Shown one piece after another: positions 8,852 to 17,592 of a DNA stretch of 64,000 bases. Under the pieces are notes generated by a model that was given only the letters and a program-made list of their open reading frames with translations, searched no databases and was not told where the DNA came from. Location: NCBI RefSeq assembly GCF_011759605.1, contig NZ_JAAOYX010000001.1, positions 558,001 to 622,000 of the forward strand, read 5' to 3'. Numbering within the stretch: the stretch's first letter is position 1; every line of letters starts with the position of its first letter. The translations under genes and the position numbers were made by a program. Origin of the DNA: Luteibacter sp. SG786 (GTDB taxonomy: Bacteria; Pseudomonadota; Gammaproteobacteria; Xanthomonadales; Rhodanobacteraceae).

Positions 8852-8883
8852 TCACGCGAGGCCCGCATGTACTCACATCTTGA

Positions 8884-9153
8884 ATGACACTTGTCCGGAC
8901 TGCGAAAGTGAATAGCCTTAATCCATTCATCGTCGTGCCACTAGCGCTGCTTGTTGTCCTTTCGGTTGTCTATTTACTGCGGTCAAAGCGAGCCAGATCG
9001 AACGGTCGCACGAAAGGCGTGATCGATGTCTTGTTTCTCTGGCCATTGGTTCTTCGCGGGCGTCGAACGAGGAGGGAAAAGGTCTTCCTTTTGGCGGCTG
9101 GAATCGTCGTGACCACTTTGATCTTCTTGTCCTTCCTTTTTCCCAATCCGTAG
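8884..9153 (+). CDS. small hypothetical membrane protein
   Basis: The 89-residue product has two strong hydrophobic segments (about residues 14-31 and 67-85) separated by a very basic loop (RSKRARSNGRTK, LRGRRTRREK), so the loop should face the cytoplasm. No family was recognised. A later in-frame GTG (VNSLNPF) is an alternative start; neither has a convincing ribosome-binding site. It belongs to the AT-richer patch of orphan genes. Confidence 0.4.
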   Translation: MTLVRTAKVNSLNPFIVVPLALLVVLSVVYLLRSKRARSNGRTKGVIDVLFLWPLVLRGRRTRREKVFLLAAGIVVTTLIFLSFLFPNP

Positions 9154-9337
9154 AGGGAATGGAGGCCTTTTGGGTTAAAGTTTGGATTCGGAACTGACTG
9201 CTCAGTTGGAGATTGCTCGGAGCGGATGAGTGATGTATCGATGCTGCGGCATAGGAGTTCGCGCGCCCCTGTTTTTGGCAGCCGGTCGGTGCGGTCTCTG
9301 CCAGCGATTCCAATTGAAGAATTTGTGGAGTGAGTCG

Positions 9338-9580
9338 GTGAAGTATTGCGATGGTCAAGTCAGCCGGATAGGGGATATCGTTTCCTTGGGGGGAAAACTC
9401 GGGAAGGTAGTTAGTGATATCGACGGCGGCCAGTACGGAACTGCCCCAGAATATTCAGCCGCTCAGTGGGCGTACCTTGGGGCAGGCGTCATGATCGAAT
9501 TTGAAAGTTACGGTCTGATCCATTACACGGAGCCCGAGCACGACTTGGTGTTGGTCCGTCGCGCGGGGGGTAGTGAATAG
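9338..9580 (+). CDS. small conserved-looking protein (80 aa)
   Basis: The product contains VSRIGDIVSLGGKLGKVVSDID and later GVMIEFESYGLIHYTEPEHDL. This layout resembles a family of small proteins of about 75-85 residues, unnamed as far as I know, in Xanthomonads and Pseudomonads. I chose the GTG start because GGAG lies seven bases upstream and because the family-like part begins there (VKYCDGQV); a longer frame upstream would add 36 residues that look non-coding. The function is unknown. It closes the patch of short orphan genes and is convergent with corA. Confidence 0.6.
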   Translation: MKYCDGQVSRIGDIVSLGGKLGKVVSDIDGGQYGTAPEYSAAQWAYLGAGVMIEFESYGLIHYTEPEHDLVLVRRAGGSE

Positions 9581-9680
9581 CCAGAGACGAACAGGCGTCG
9601 CGGGGTGCAGGCATTTGATTTCACTGTTGGCGGCAGCCCTGCCCCGAAAACGGATTCGCTCTTTCTGCCCATGGATGTCG

Positions 9681-10703
9681 TCAAAACCACCGGTTCCTCT
9701 TCAAAGCAATAAAAATCCCACCCACAATACATGCCACCAGACACGTAATGGCCGGATAAGCCCAAGGCTTATCCAACTCCGGCATATGTGCGAAGTTCAT
9801 CCCGTACCAGCTTGTAATCAGGGTAGGCGCAGCCAGCATGGCGGCCCACCCCGCAAGCTTCTTCATCACCTCGTTCTGGCCGAAGGTCACGAGCGCAAGG
9901 TTCACGCTGATCGCCGCCCCGAGCATTTCCCGCATCGCCGAGATGGATTCGTTTACCCGGAACACATGGTCGTAGATGTCGCGGAAATAGGCGCGCAACT
10001 CGTCGTGGATGAGGTGCGGGTGCAGGCGCACCAGCTGCGCCACGACATCCTGTAGCGGCACCACTGCCAGGCGCAGCGTCATCAACTCGCGCTGCATGTC
10101 GTACAGCCGCTTGATGGTCTGCCGGTTGTAGGTTTCCGCGAAGATGTCGTTTTCCAGTTCGTGCACTTCTTGCCGGAAGTCGCGGACGATCGGCAGGAAG
10201 TTGTCGACGATGAAATCCAATACCGCATACAGCGCGTAGCTCGGCCCCATGGCCAGCAGTTCGGGTGTCTGCTCGCAGCTTCGCCGCGCCGGGGCATAGG
10301 AGAGCGAAGCCCCGTGGCGCACCGTCATGAAATAGCGCTGGCCGAGGAATATCTGCGTTTCGCCGAAGGCGATGTTGCCGCCAACCAGTTGCGCCGTCTG
10401 CGCCACGATGAAGAGGGAGTCGCCGTACGCCTCGATCTTGGTGCGCTGGTGCGCGTGCTGCGCGTCCTCGATGGCCAGGTCGTGCAGGTTGAACTCTTCC
10501 TGGAGTTTCAGCAGCAGGGCCTCGTCGGGCTCATGGAGGCCGACCCACACGAAGGTGTCGGGTTCTTTCAGTACGTCGCTGATCGCATCGATCGTGATGT
10601 CCCCGATGCGCGAGCCATCGGTGCGGTAGGCAACGCAGTTGATGACCATGCCGTCTGAAGACGGAACGGTTACCGGGTCGGGGACGAGCGGAAGCAAGGA
10701 CAT
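9681..10703 (-). CDS. corA: CorA-family magnesium/divalent cation transporter
   Basis: This protein of about 340 residues has the CorA layout: a large cytoplasmic N-terminal domain (residues 1-270), a long stalk helix, and two C-terminal membrane helices with the signature YGMNF between them, followed by a basic tail (LKRNRWF). The GMN motif forms the selectivity loop for hydrated Mg2+; family members work as pentamers. The ATG at MSLLPLVPD was preferred over a longer frame because the upstream residues are low-complexity. A later start at MVINCVAYR is possible. The gene is a single unit, divergent from the unknown gene to its right. Confidence 0.9.
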   Translation of the reverse strand: MSLLPLVPDPVTVPSSDGMVINCVAYRTDGSRIGDITIDAISDVLKEPDTFVWVGLHEPDEALLLKLQEEFNLHDLAIEDAQHAHQRTKIEAYGDSLFIVAQTAQLVGGNIAFGETQIFLGQRYFMTVRHGASLSYAPARRSCEQTPELLAMGPSYALYAVLDFIVDNFLPIVRDFRQEVHELENDIFAETYNRQTIKRLYDMQRELMTLRLAVVPLQDVVAQLVRLHPHLIHDELRAYFRDIYDHVFRVNESISAMREMLGAAISVNLALVTFGQNEVMKKLAGWAAMLAAPTLITSWYGMNFAHMPELDKPWAYPAITCLVACIVGGIFIALKRNRWF

Positions 10704-10911
10704 TGCGGGTTCGAATTCCTGGGCGGTGTGGCGGAAGCGGCATCGGGCGGGTGGCCGGAAGTGTAAGTCCAATGCGGATGCCACGCCCGGCACCGGCCCG
10801 ATGTCGGGCCTGAAGTGGCCGTTATACCTTGAAGTTGCGGAAAGCGTGCGACACGGGCCTTGCCCGGCCCACGCTCTGACGCCAAGGACGCCGCATTCAA
10901 GGAGAAAAACC

Positions 10912-12297
10912 ATGGCAACAGCTACGCTTCCGTCCCTTCCGTTCGATTACAAGACCTGGAAGAACGGAACCTCGATCACCCTGCCACCCCTTTTCGATAA
11001 GGTTTCCCGTGCGAAATTCGAGGCCCTGGACCGGGCTGTCGAGACCTACTTCGCGAAACCGACGTCGTCTTCGCTCAACGTGCTCCGGGCGGCCCTGCAG
11101 GACTGGATGAAGCACAAGGACGCCGTCGACGGCCCGGGCGCCTGGGCGGAAAGCAAGCGCAATCGCAAATTCCTGATCGCGCACCTCAACGCAGCGATCA
11201 ACGGTGGTGACACCGACGCGTCTCTTGGCATCCCAGCGTTCATGTCACCAGGCATGATCAACGCGCGCCTCGGCATCCTTTACCTGTTCGCGAACATCAC
11301 GTGGGACGAGAAGGTCCTTCGCTTCGTGACCAACGGCGTGGTCGATTTTGCCGGGAAGGGCAACGGAGCACCTGCTCGCCGCGTCGTCGACGCGAGCCAG
11401 TGGCTTGCCAAACCCAGCCCCGATTCCACGGATCCTGCACGTCGGAGCACGCGCGACCGCTTGGTCGCGCATCTGGAAAGCCTCTCGCTCAGGGTCGTGG
11501 AATCCATCGTGGCGCAGGCTCCGAAAATGCCTGGCGAAACCTTCGACGCAACGCAGGTACTCGGCCTATGGGATACGGTGCCGGGCGGGACGAAATCCCT
11601 GTGCCGCTACGTGGTCGACAAGGTTCTGGATCACGCCGCTCCGTTCCTCGCCAACGGCGTCGGCGTGGTCGAAGGACTGGTGAAGGCCACGTCGGCGGGT
11701 GTCGACCGCTATCGCGCCCACGCCCTCGGCAGAGGCGTGGCCATCGTTCCCGGTACGCCGCGTACCACCGTCGACGGCATCAAGCGTGCGATGGACCTGC
11801 AGTTGGCGACCGAGACGTATGGCGTCCTGAAGAGCGCGGGTTCGCTGACGCTCGAAGGCCTCAGTGCCGGCGTGGCCGGGGCCATTGTGGACATCGCGTT
11901 TTCCCTGGTGGAGGCCTTCGTGTCGCTGGTCTGGCGCGTGTACGACTACTACCGCCTGCGCGTGTTTCGCCAACAGGCGACGTCGCATTGGGAGGCGCGC
12001 GAAGGCAAGAACCCGCTCCATGAGCGGCCCTCCGCGTTCAACGAATGGTATCGGGGCGTGGCGCTCAAGGTGCCCGCCGTCCCTTGTCTTACGCTGGCCA
12101 GCGGCATCTGCGGCGACAAGATGCGCCTGCTGCGCATGTTCGACAAGGAAGGCGAAACCGTGACGCAGGCGAATTTCGACGCGGGCGTGAAGCACCTGGA
12201 CAACCTCAAGGCATGGGGCGCCGGGTACCTCGCCGATCTCGGCTATGGCTTCGGTAGCGACGATCCGGTGATCGCGAAGCTCATCGCCGCGAAGTAA
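10912..12297 (+). CDS. hypothetical protein, 461 aa
   Basis: The start is well supported by AAGGAG seven bases before ATG. The protein has no N-terminal signal. It is mostly helical, with a moderately hydrophobic stretch around residues 305-345 (LEGLSAGVAGAIVDIAFSLV...) that could be a membrane-inserting hairpin, followed by an aromatic-basic segment (VWRVYDYYRLRVFR). Two Cys lie near GICGDK in the C-terminal part. I recognise no family. GC content matches the chromosome, so it looks like a resident gene. It stands alone between corA (divergent) and the DUF4105 gene (convergent). Confidence 0.7.
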   Translation: MATATLPSLPFDYKTWKNGTSITLPPLFDKVSRAKFEALDRAVETYFAKPTSSSLNVLRAALQDWMKHKDAVDGPGAWAESKRNRKFLIAHLNAAINGGDTDASLGIPAFMSPGMINARLGILYLFANITWDEKVLRFVTNGVVDFAGKGNGAPARRVVDASQWLAKPSPDSTDPARRSTRDRLVAHLESLSLRVVESIVAQAPKMPGETFDATQVLGLWDTVPGGTKSLCRYVVDKVLDHAAPFLANGVGVVEGLVKATSAGVDRYRAHALGRGVAIVPGTPRTTVDGIKRAMDLQLATETYGVLKSAGSLTLEGLSAGVAGAIVDIAFSLVEAFVSLVWRVYDYYRLRVFRQQATSHWEAREGKNPLHERPSAFNEWYRGVALKVPAVPCLTLASGICGDKMRLLRMFDKEGETVTQANFDAGVKHLDNLKAWGAGYLADLGYGFGSDDPVIAKLIAAK

Positions 12298-12317
12298 GTT
12301 CCCACGCCGCCGGCGCC

Positions 12318-13514
12318 TCAGTCGTGCCGGCGGCAGAAACTCCAGGTCAAGGCAGCCCAGCATGGAAGGGCGAAAAGGAGCCAGGGAAGGTTCCGCTGGG
12401 GAAAGTCGGGCCAGAGGTGCAGCAGCAAGGCGATGACGCACGCGGCGAACGAGAGCGCCGTTACCCGCGATGCCAGCCTGCTCACCGTACGTCCGGCGTG
12501 ACGCAACCGCCAGATGCCCGGCACGATCAGCAGGGCGAACGGTGAAAAGGCCAGCAGATTGAAGTTGCCCCACGCGGAACGGTGCAGGGTCAGGGTCCAC
12601 AGGCCGAGCATGAAGAGGCCGGCGATGCCTGCGAACACGGCGAACACTGTGCCGGCGGCGACGAAAACGGCACGTGCGCCAGTTCGGCGGGTGAGGGCGG
12701 GCAAGGCAAGCGGCAACGCGAGTGCCACGCCCGCGATCAGCAAGGGCCAGCGCAGGTCGGGTGCCTTTTCCGGTGGTGGCGCCAGCTTCGCGGGCACCAG
12801 GAGCGTGTCCTCGGAAACCAGCGGCCGACCGTCGACGTCGACGTGGCGCAACCCCTCTTCCAGCGTCATCGGCAGAAAGGCCTCTTTCCACGCCGTCATG
12901 GGCTGGTCGGCGAAAGGACCGAGCCCGAGATCCATCCCGAGCATCAGCCATGGCTGGTTGCTCATCAACCGCGCGGTCTGCTCCCGGAAGGTCATGCCGC
13001 CCGGCTTGCCCATCCATTGGGCGCTCAGCGCGCCGCCCAGGGCATCGTCCAGCACGTCGCGCACGCGCGTGGTGCAGTTGTCGCTGTAGTAGTCGTAGCG
13101 ATAGCCCGCGTTCTCGGGACGGATGTTCCAGAGGAGGAAGCGCCGCAGGTGTTCCTTCTGGGCGTCGTTGAGCGCCAGGCGCTGACGGCGCACATAGCGG
13201 CCCTCTCCGGCGTAGAAGTCGATGTCGGACTGGGTGGTTTCCGCATCCATCCGGTACGCCATGATCCCGCGCGCGAAGTTGAGCAGGAAACCCTTCTGGT
13301 CGAAGTCGAACACGCCGTAGTTGAAGGCGATGGATTCGCCGCTTACGGTGTCGCGAACCTCCAGCGCGTCGTGACCGAAGCGCTCCCAATAGATGTCGCC
13401 GGGACCGTAGGTCATCAGCGATATCTCCAGGTTGGCGGCCGGTGCGTCGACGATGCCCGCGCGGGCGAGGGGGGCGACGCACAGGGCAAGAAGAAGGATC
13501 AGGGTGTATCGCAT
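12318..13514 (-). CDS. DUF4105 (Lnb N-terminal domain-like) membrane protein
   Basis: The 398-residue product has a signal peptide (MRYTLILLLALCVAPLARA), then a periplasmic domain of about 250 residues with FGHDALEVRD (His48) and SDNCTTR (Cys147). These are the conserved His and Cys of the DUF4105 family, now called the Lnb N-terminal periplasmic domain; Lnb enzymes are described as lipoprotein N-acyltransferases unrelated to Lnt. About four or five membrane helices follow (residues 262-390). It is the last gene of the miaB-ybeZ-ybeY-ybeX run, separated from ybeX by a REP palindrome. In Escherichia coli the gene after ybeX is lnt, so this position hints at a role in lipoprotein acylation; that link is inference. 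Confidence 0.75.
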   Translation of the reverse strand: MRYTLILLLALCVAPLARAGIVDAPAANLEISLMTYGPGDIYWERFGHDALEVRDTVSGESIAFNYGVFDFDQKGFLLNFARGIMAYRMDAETTQSDIDFYAGEGRYVRRQRLALNDAQKEHLRRFLLWNIRPENAGYRYDYYSDNCTTRVRDVLDDALGGALSAQWMGKPGGMTFREQTARLMSNQPWLMLGMDLGLGPFADQPMTAWKEAFLPMTLEEGLRHVDVDGRPLVSEDTLLVPAKLAPPPEKAPDLRWPLLIAGVALALPLALPALTRRTGARAVFVAAGTVFAVFAGIAGLFMLGLWTLTLHRSAWGNFNLLAFSPFALLIVPGIWRLRHAGRTVSRLASRVTALSFAACVIALLLHLWPDFPQRNLPWLLFALPCWAALTWSFCRRHD

Positions 13515-13560
13515 CGGTTCAAGCAAAGTCCGTCGATGAGCGCCATGGGGGGCGCGTGTC

Positions 13561-13670
13561 TGTGGGAGCCGCTTCAGCGGCGATCCCGCGGCAGCGGGCC
13601 TTCTTATCGCAAGCACCCATCGCCGCTGAAGCGGCTCCCACATAAGGAATCGCCGGCGGAGCCGGCTCCC
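13561..13670. repeat. paired REP palindrome (copy A) plus an extra half
   Basis: The first 82 bases are an inverted pair: TGTGGGAGCCGCTTCAGCGG at the left end and its complement CCGCTGAAGCGGCTCCCACA at the right, around a core with GATCCCGCGGCAGCGGGC and CAAGCACCCATCG. A further half follows (CGCCGGCGGAGCCGGCTCCC). Near-identical elements occur at 24161, 24731 and 30081. The layout, two REP palindromes facing each other between genes, matches REPIN elements. It lies between ybeX and the DUF4105 gene. Confidence 0.85.
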
Positions 13671-13687
13671 CAGGATCGCGATGACGA

Positions 13688-14539
13688 TCAGGCCGCGTTG
13701 CCTGCGCGCGCCACGTGGAACTGCTGCACGCGGCGGTCGTCGGCCTCGGTGACGCGGAAGACGAACTGGCCGACGGTGATCTCTTCGCCCGCGGCGGGCA
13801 GGTGGCCGAACTCGGACGTGATCATGCCGCCCACCGTGTCGAACTCCTCGTCCGAGAAATGCGCGCCGGCCACTTCGTTGAAGTCGGCGATGGGCGTGAG
13901 CGCGCTGACGGCGAAGCCGCCTTCTTCCAGCGGCCGCACCAGCACGGGATCTTCCTCGTCGTCGTGCTCGTCGTCGATCTCGCCCACGATCTGCTCGAGC
14001 ACGTCCTCGATGGTGATGAGGCCGGCCACGCCGCCGTATTCGTCCACCACCAGCGCCATGTGGTTGCGCGTGAGGCGGAACTCGGCCAGCAGCACGTTGA
14101 GGCGCATGGACTCGGGAATCAGCACGGCCGGACGGAGCAGGGCGCGCACGTCGCAGCCGTCGCTCTGGCCGAAATACTTCAGCAGGTCTTTTGCCAGCAG
14201 GATGCCCAGAACTTCGTCCTTGTCTTCCCCATGCACGGGGAACCGGGAATGGCCCGATTCGACCACGGCGGCGAGAATTTCGGGAAGCGGCGCATCGACG
14301 GGCAGGCTGACGATCTGGGCCCGGGGCACCATGACGTCGTCGACGCTGAGTTCGGTAACCTTGATCGCACCCTCGACCATGGTCAGGGTGTCGTTCGAAA
14401 GCAGGCCGTTGGCCTGGGCGGTGCGCAGTTCCTCGATCAGTTCGTCGCGGTTGCGCGGTTCGCCGGAAAACAGATGGCCCAGTCGGTCCCACCAGGAACG
14501 GTGGGCGGGGCCATGGGTACTACTAGGGTCCTCGTTCAT
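13688..14539 (-). CDS. ybeX: CorC/YbeX-family CBS-domain protein
   Basis: The 283-residue protein has two CBS domains (about residues 70-190, with VMVPRAQIVSLP and VVDEYGGVAGLITIEDVLEQIVGEIDDE) and a C-terminal CorC_HlyC domain (about 200-275, with FNEVAGAHF and TVGGMITSEFGHLP). It lacks the N-terminal membrane DUF21 domain found in longer relatives, as is normal for YbeX/CorC. It is linked to magnesium homeostasis and ribosome maintenance in enteric bacteria. It belongs to the miaB-ybeZ-ybeY-ybeX run, 80 bp after ybeY. Confidence 0.93.
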   Translation of the reverse strand: MNEDPSSTHGPAHRSWWDRLGHLFSGEPRNRDELIEELRTAQANGLLSNDTLTMVEGAIKVTELSVDDVMVPRAQIVSLPVDAPLPEILAAVVESGHSRFPVHGEDKDEVLGILLAKDLLKYFGQSDGCDVRALLRPAVLIPESMRLNVLLAEFRLTRNHMALVVDEYGGVAGLITIEDVLEQIVGEIDDEHDDEEDPVLVRPLEEGGFAVSALTPIADFNEVAGAHFSDEEFDTVGGMITSEFGHLPAAGEEITVGQFVFRVTEADDRRVQQFHVARAGNAA

Positions 14540-14619
14540 TACTCTTTGTGGTTCTGCCCAGTGGGGGCGGAAGGGGCAGTCTACTGGAATTCGTGTGACG
14601 GTTCAGGGCAACCCGGCCC

Positions 14620-15090
14620 CTACGGAACCAGATAAGGATCGGCGATGCCGAGGCCGGCCAGGATGCGGGTTTCGAGGGCTTCCATGGCCTCGGCCTCGCC
14701 CTCCTCGATGTGGTCGTAACCCAGGAGATGCAGTGTGCCGTGAACGGTCATGTGGGCCCAGTGCTCGGCCGGTTTCTTGCCCTGTTCCGCGGCCTCCCGG
14801 GCAACCACGGGCGCGCAGATCACCAGGTCGCCGATCAGCGGCAGTTCCACGCCCGGCGGGAAGTCGGCCGGGAAGGAAAGCACATTGGTGGCATAGTCCC
14901 GGTCGCGGTACTGCCGGTTCAGGGCCTGGCCCTCGTCGGCGTCCACGATGCGAATGGCCACTTCGGTGGCCTTGCGTCGCCGTGCACCCTTCAGCGCGGC
15001 CTCCACCCAGCGGCGGAACGTGGCCGGGGCCGGCACGCCCTTGCGCGAGGTGGCGTAACCCACCGCGACGTCGGTCCGCGAACCGCTCAA
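14620..15090 (-). CDS. ybeY: endoribonuclease YbeY (rRNA maturation)
   Basis: This single-strand-specific metallo-endoribonuclease takes part in 16S rRNA 3'-end maturation and ribosome quality control. The 156-residue product carries the family signature [11 protein letters not shown] (residues 117-127), whose three His bind zinc, and the NVLSFP motif at about residues 69-74. The start appears to be TTG and overlaps the ybeZ stop as TTGA, implying translational coupling. The nearest in-frame ATG would be far too late, which supports the TTG. Confidence 0.95.
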   Translation of the reverse strand: MSGSRTDVAVGYATSRKGVPAPATFRRWVEAALKGARRRKATEVAIRIVDADEGQALNRQYRDRDYATNVLSFPADFPPGVELPLIGDLVICAPVVAREAAEQGKKPAEHWAHMTVHGTLHLLGYDHIEEGEAEAMEALETRILAGLGIADPYLVP

Positions 15091-16067
15091 CGCTCTTCGT
15101 CCTGCTTCTGCTCGAACGCCTCGTAGGCGCGCACGATCTTCGCCACCAGCGGATGACGCACCACGTCGCGCGAGGTGAAGAAGGTGAAACTGATGCCGTC
15201 CACGCCGCGCAATACCTCGATGGCATGGCGCAGTCCGGAGCGGATGTTGCGCGGCAGATCCACCTGGGACACATCGCCCGTGATCACCGCCACCGAGCCG
15301 AAGCCGATACGCGTCAGGAACATCTTCATCTGCTCGACGGTGGTGTTCTGTGCCTCGTCGAGGATCACGTAGGCGTCGTTGAGCGTGCGCCCGCGCATGT
15401 AGGCCAGCGGGGCGATTTCGATGACATTGCGCTCGATCAGCTTGGAGACCTTTTCGAAACCCACCATCTCGTACAGCGCGTCGTACAGCGGGCGCAGGTA
15501 CGGGTCGATCTTCTGGCTCAGGTCGCCCGGAAGGAAGCCCAGCTTCTCGCCGGCCTCCACCGCGGGGCGAACCAGCAGTACGCGTTGCACGCGGTTGGCT
15601 TCCAGCGCTTCGACGGCGCTGGCCACGGCGAGGTAGGTTTTGCCGGTGCCGGCCGGGCCCACGCCGAAATTGATGTCGTGCGTGGTGATGGCGTGCAGGT
15701 AGCGGGCCTGGTTGGGGCCACGGCCCTTGATGACGCCGCGCTTCACCTTGATCACCACGTCCTGCGCGGACTCGGCGGCCTGTTCGTTCAGCGCGTCGAT
15801 GCCCGATTCGGCCAGACGTACGTTGATCGTCTGGCCGTTGAGGGTTTCATTCTCGGTGGCGTCGTAGAGCGCGCGCAGCACCTGCTCGCCGGCCTTCGCC
15901 GAAGCCTCTTCGCCGATCACGCGGAACAAGCTGCCGCGGTGGTCGATCTCGATGCCCAGGCGGAGTTCGATCTGGCGGATGTGCTCGTCGAGCGGGCCGC
16001 AGAGATTGGCGAGGCGGGTGTTGTCTTCCGGGTCGAGGGCGAAGTCGCGCTGGGAGAGTTGGGTCAT
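15087..16067 (-). CDS. ybeZ: PhoH-like ATPase YbeZ
   Basis: The 326-residue protein is a PhoH-family NTPase with Walker A GPAGTGKT (137-144) and Walker B VILDEAQN (234-241), typical of YbeZ, the ATPase partner of YbeY in RNA processing. An N-terminal KH-like region (about residues 20-100) precedes the ATPase core. It sits 19 bp after miaB and overlaps ybeY, the conserved gammaproteobacterial order. Confidence 0.95.
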   Translation of the reverse strand: MTQLSQRDFALDPEDNTRLANLCGPLDEHIRQIELRLGIEIDHRGSLFRVIGEEASAKAGEQVLRALYDATENETLNGQTINVRLAESGIDALNEQAAESAQDVVIKVKRGVIKGRGPNQARYLHAITTHDINFGVGPAGTGKTYLAVASAVEALEANRVQRVLLVRPAVEAGEKLGFLPGDLSQKIDPYLRPLYDALYEMVGFEKVSKLIERNVIEIAPLAYMRGRTLNDAYVILDEAQNTTVEQMKMFLTRIGFGSVAVITGDVSQVDLPRNIRSGLRHAIEVLRGVDGISFTFFTSRDVVRHPLVAKIVRAYEAFEQKQDEER

Positions 16068-16086
16068 GGCGTTGATGGGAGTGCCC

Positions 16087-17439
16087 CTAGGCGAGCGCGA
16101 CCGCTTGGTCGAGGTGGACGCGGCCGCGCAACGAGTTGGACATCGCCTCGGTGATGGTCACGTCGACGAACTGTCCGATCATCCGGGGATGGCCGGGAAA
16201 GTTCACGTAACGCATGTTTTCCGTGCGTCCGGTCATTTCGTTCGGATTCTTCCGGCTGGGCTTTTCGACCAGCACGCGCTGCGCGGTGCCCACCATGGCC
16301 TCGTTGATCTTGCGCGCGTTCTCGTTCAACACGGCCTGCAGGCGAGCCAGGCGGGCGTGCTTCACCTCGGCCGGCGTGTCGTCGGGAAGGTTCGCGGCAG
16401 GCGTGCCAGGGCGGGAAGAGAAGATGAAGGAGAAGCTCTGGTCGAAGCCGACGTCGTCGATCAGCTTCATGGTCTTTTCGAAATCGTCTTCGGTTTCGCC
16501 GGGGAAGCCGACGATGAAGTCGGAGGAAATGCAGATGTCCGGGCGCACGGCGCGCAGCTTGCGAATGCGCTGCTTGAATTCCAGCGCCGTGTAACCGCGC
16601 TTCATGGCCGCGAGGATGCGATCGGAGCCGGCCTGCACCGGCAGGTGCAGGAAGTTCGCCAGCTGCGGCACGTTGGCGTAAGCCTCGATCAGCGAGTCGG
16701 AGAACTCCAGCGGATGCGAGGTGGTGAAGCGGATGCGGCCGATGCCGTCGATCTGCGCGATGGCGTGGATCAGCACCGCCAGGTCCGCCGTGCCGCCATC
16801 GTGCATGGGGCCGCGGTAGGCGTTCACGTTCTGGCCAAGCAGGTTCACCTCGCGCACGCCTTGCTCGGCGAGCTGGGCCACCTCGACGATCACGTCGTCG
16901 AACGGGCGGCTGATCTCCTCGCCGCGGGTGTAAGGCACCACGCAGTAGGAGCAGTACTTGGAGCAGCCTTCCATGATGGAGACGAAGGCGGTGGGGCCTT
17001 CGGCGCGCGGCTCGGGAAGGCGGTCGAACTTCTCGATCTCCGGGAAGCTGATGTCCACCTGCGCCTTGCCGCTGGCACGCTGGGCCTCGATCATCTCCGG
17101 CAGGCGATGCAGGGTTTGCGGGCCGAACACCAGGTCGACGAACGGCGCGCGCTTGATGATGGCGTCGCCTTCCTGCGAAGCCACGCAGCCACCCACGCCG
17201 ATGAGTACCGGCTTGCCGTTCTGCTTGTGCGCCTTCCAGCGGCCAAGCTGGCTGAAGACCTTTTCCTGGGCCTTTTCGCGGATGGAGCATGTGTTGACCA
17301 GGATAACGTCGGCTTCCGCCTCGTCCTGGGTCAATTCCAGCCCGTGCGACGCACGCAGTACGTCGGCCATCTTGGCCGAGTCGTACTCGTTCATCTGGCA
17401 GCCGTGGGTCTTGATGAAAAGCTTGCCGCTCATGGGCAT
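16087..17439 (-). CDS. miaB: tRNA-2-methylthio-N6-dimethylallyladenosine synthase MiaB
   Basis: MiaB is a radical-SAM methylthiotransferase that converts i6A37 to ms2i6A37 in tRNAs reading UNN codons. The 450-residue product has the N-terminal MTTase domain with three cluster-binding Cys (Cys14, Cys51, Cys85), the radical-SAM motif CSKYCSYC (Cys159, 163, 166) and a C-terminal TRAM domain ending near residue 445. The length matches the family. It is the first gene of the run with ybeZ, ybeY and ybeX and is divergent from the lytic transglycosylase. Confidence 0.97.
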   Translation of the reverse strand: MPMSGKLFIKTHGCQMNEYDSAKMADVLRASHGLELTQDEAEADVILVNTCSIREKAQEKVFSQLGRWKAHKQNGKPVLIGVGGCVASQEGDAIIKRAPFVDLVFGPQTLHRLPEMIEAQRASGKAQVDISFPEIEKFDRLPEPRAEGPTAFVSIMEGCSKYCSYCVVPYTRGEEISRPFDDVIVEVAQLAEQGVREVNLLGQNVNAYRGPMHDGGTADLAVLIHAIAQIDGIGRIRFTTSHPLEFSDSLIEAYANVPQLANFLHLPVQAGSDRILAAMKRGYTALEFKQRIRKLRAVRPDICISSDFIVGFPGETEDDFEKTMKLIDDVGFDQSFSFIFSSRPGTPAANLPDDTPAEVKHARLARLQAVLNENARKINEAMVGTAQRVLVEKPSRKNPNEMTGRTENMRYVNFPGHPRMIGQFVDVTITEAMSNSLRGRVHLDQAVALA

Positions 17440-17592
17440 GGGTACCGTGGTTTCGTGGGGTTCGACCGAACCGCGCAGTTTACGCCGCCCCCCGCGGGGT
17501 TGCCACAGGGTCGCTGTGGATCAATGACTTGCGTGAAGAAGGTCACGTAACCGGCCCTTGGCACGGGAAAGGGGCTGGGGCACACTCGCGCC

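Noticed and set aside
9226-9333. 35-codon frame ending four bases before the GTG of the small 80-residue protein
   Set aside because: Very short, Ser/Arg-rich, no ribosome-binding site, and no overlap of coupling type.
12582-16154. Long plus-strand frame across DUF4105, ybeX, ybeY and ybeZ
   Set aside because: It runs antisense to four recognised genes and encodes no recognisable domain.
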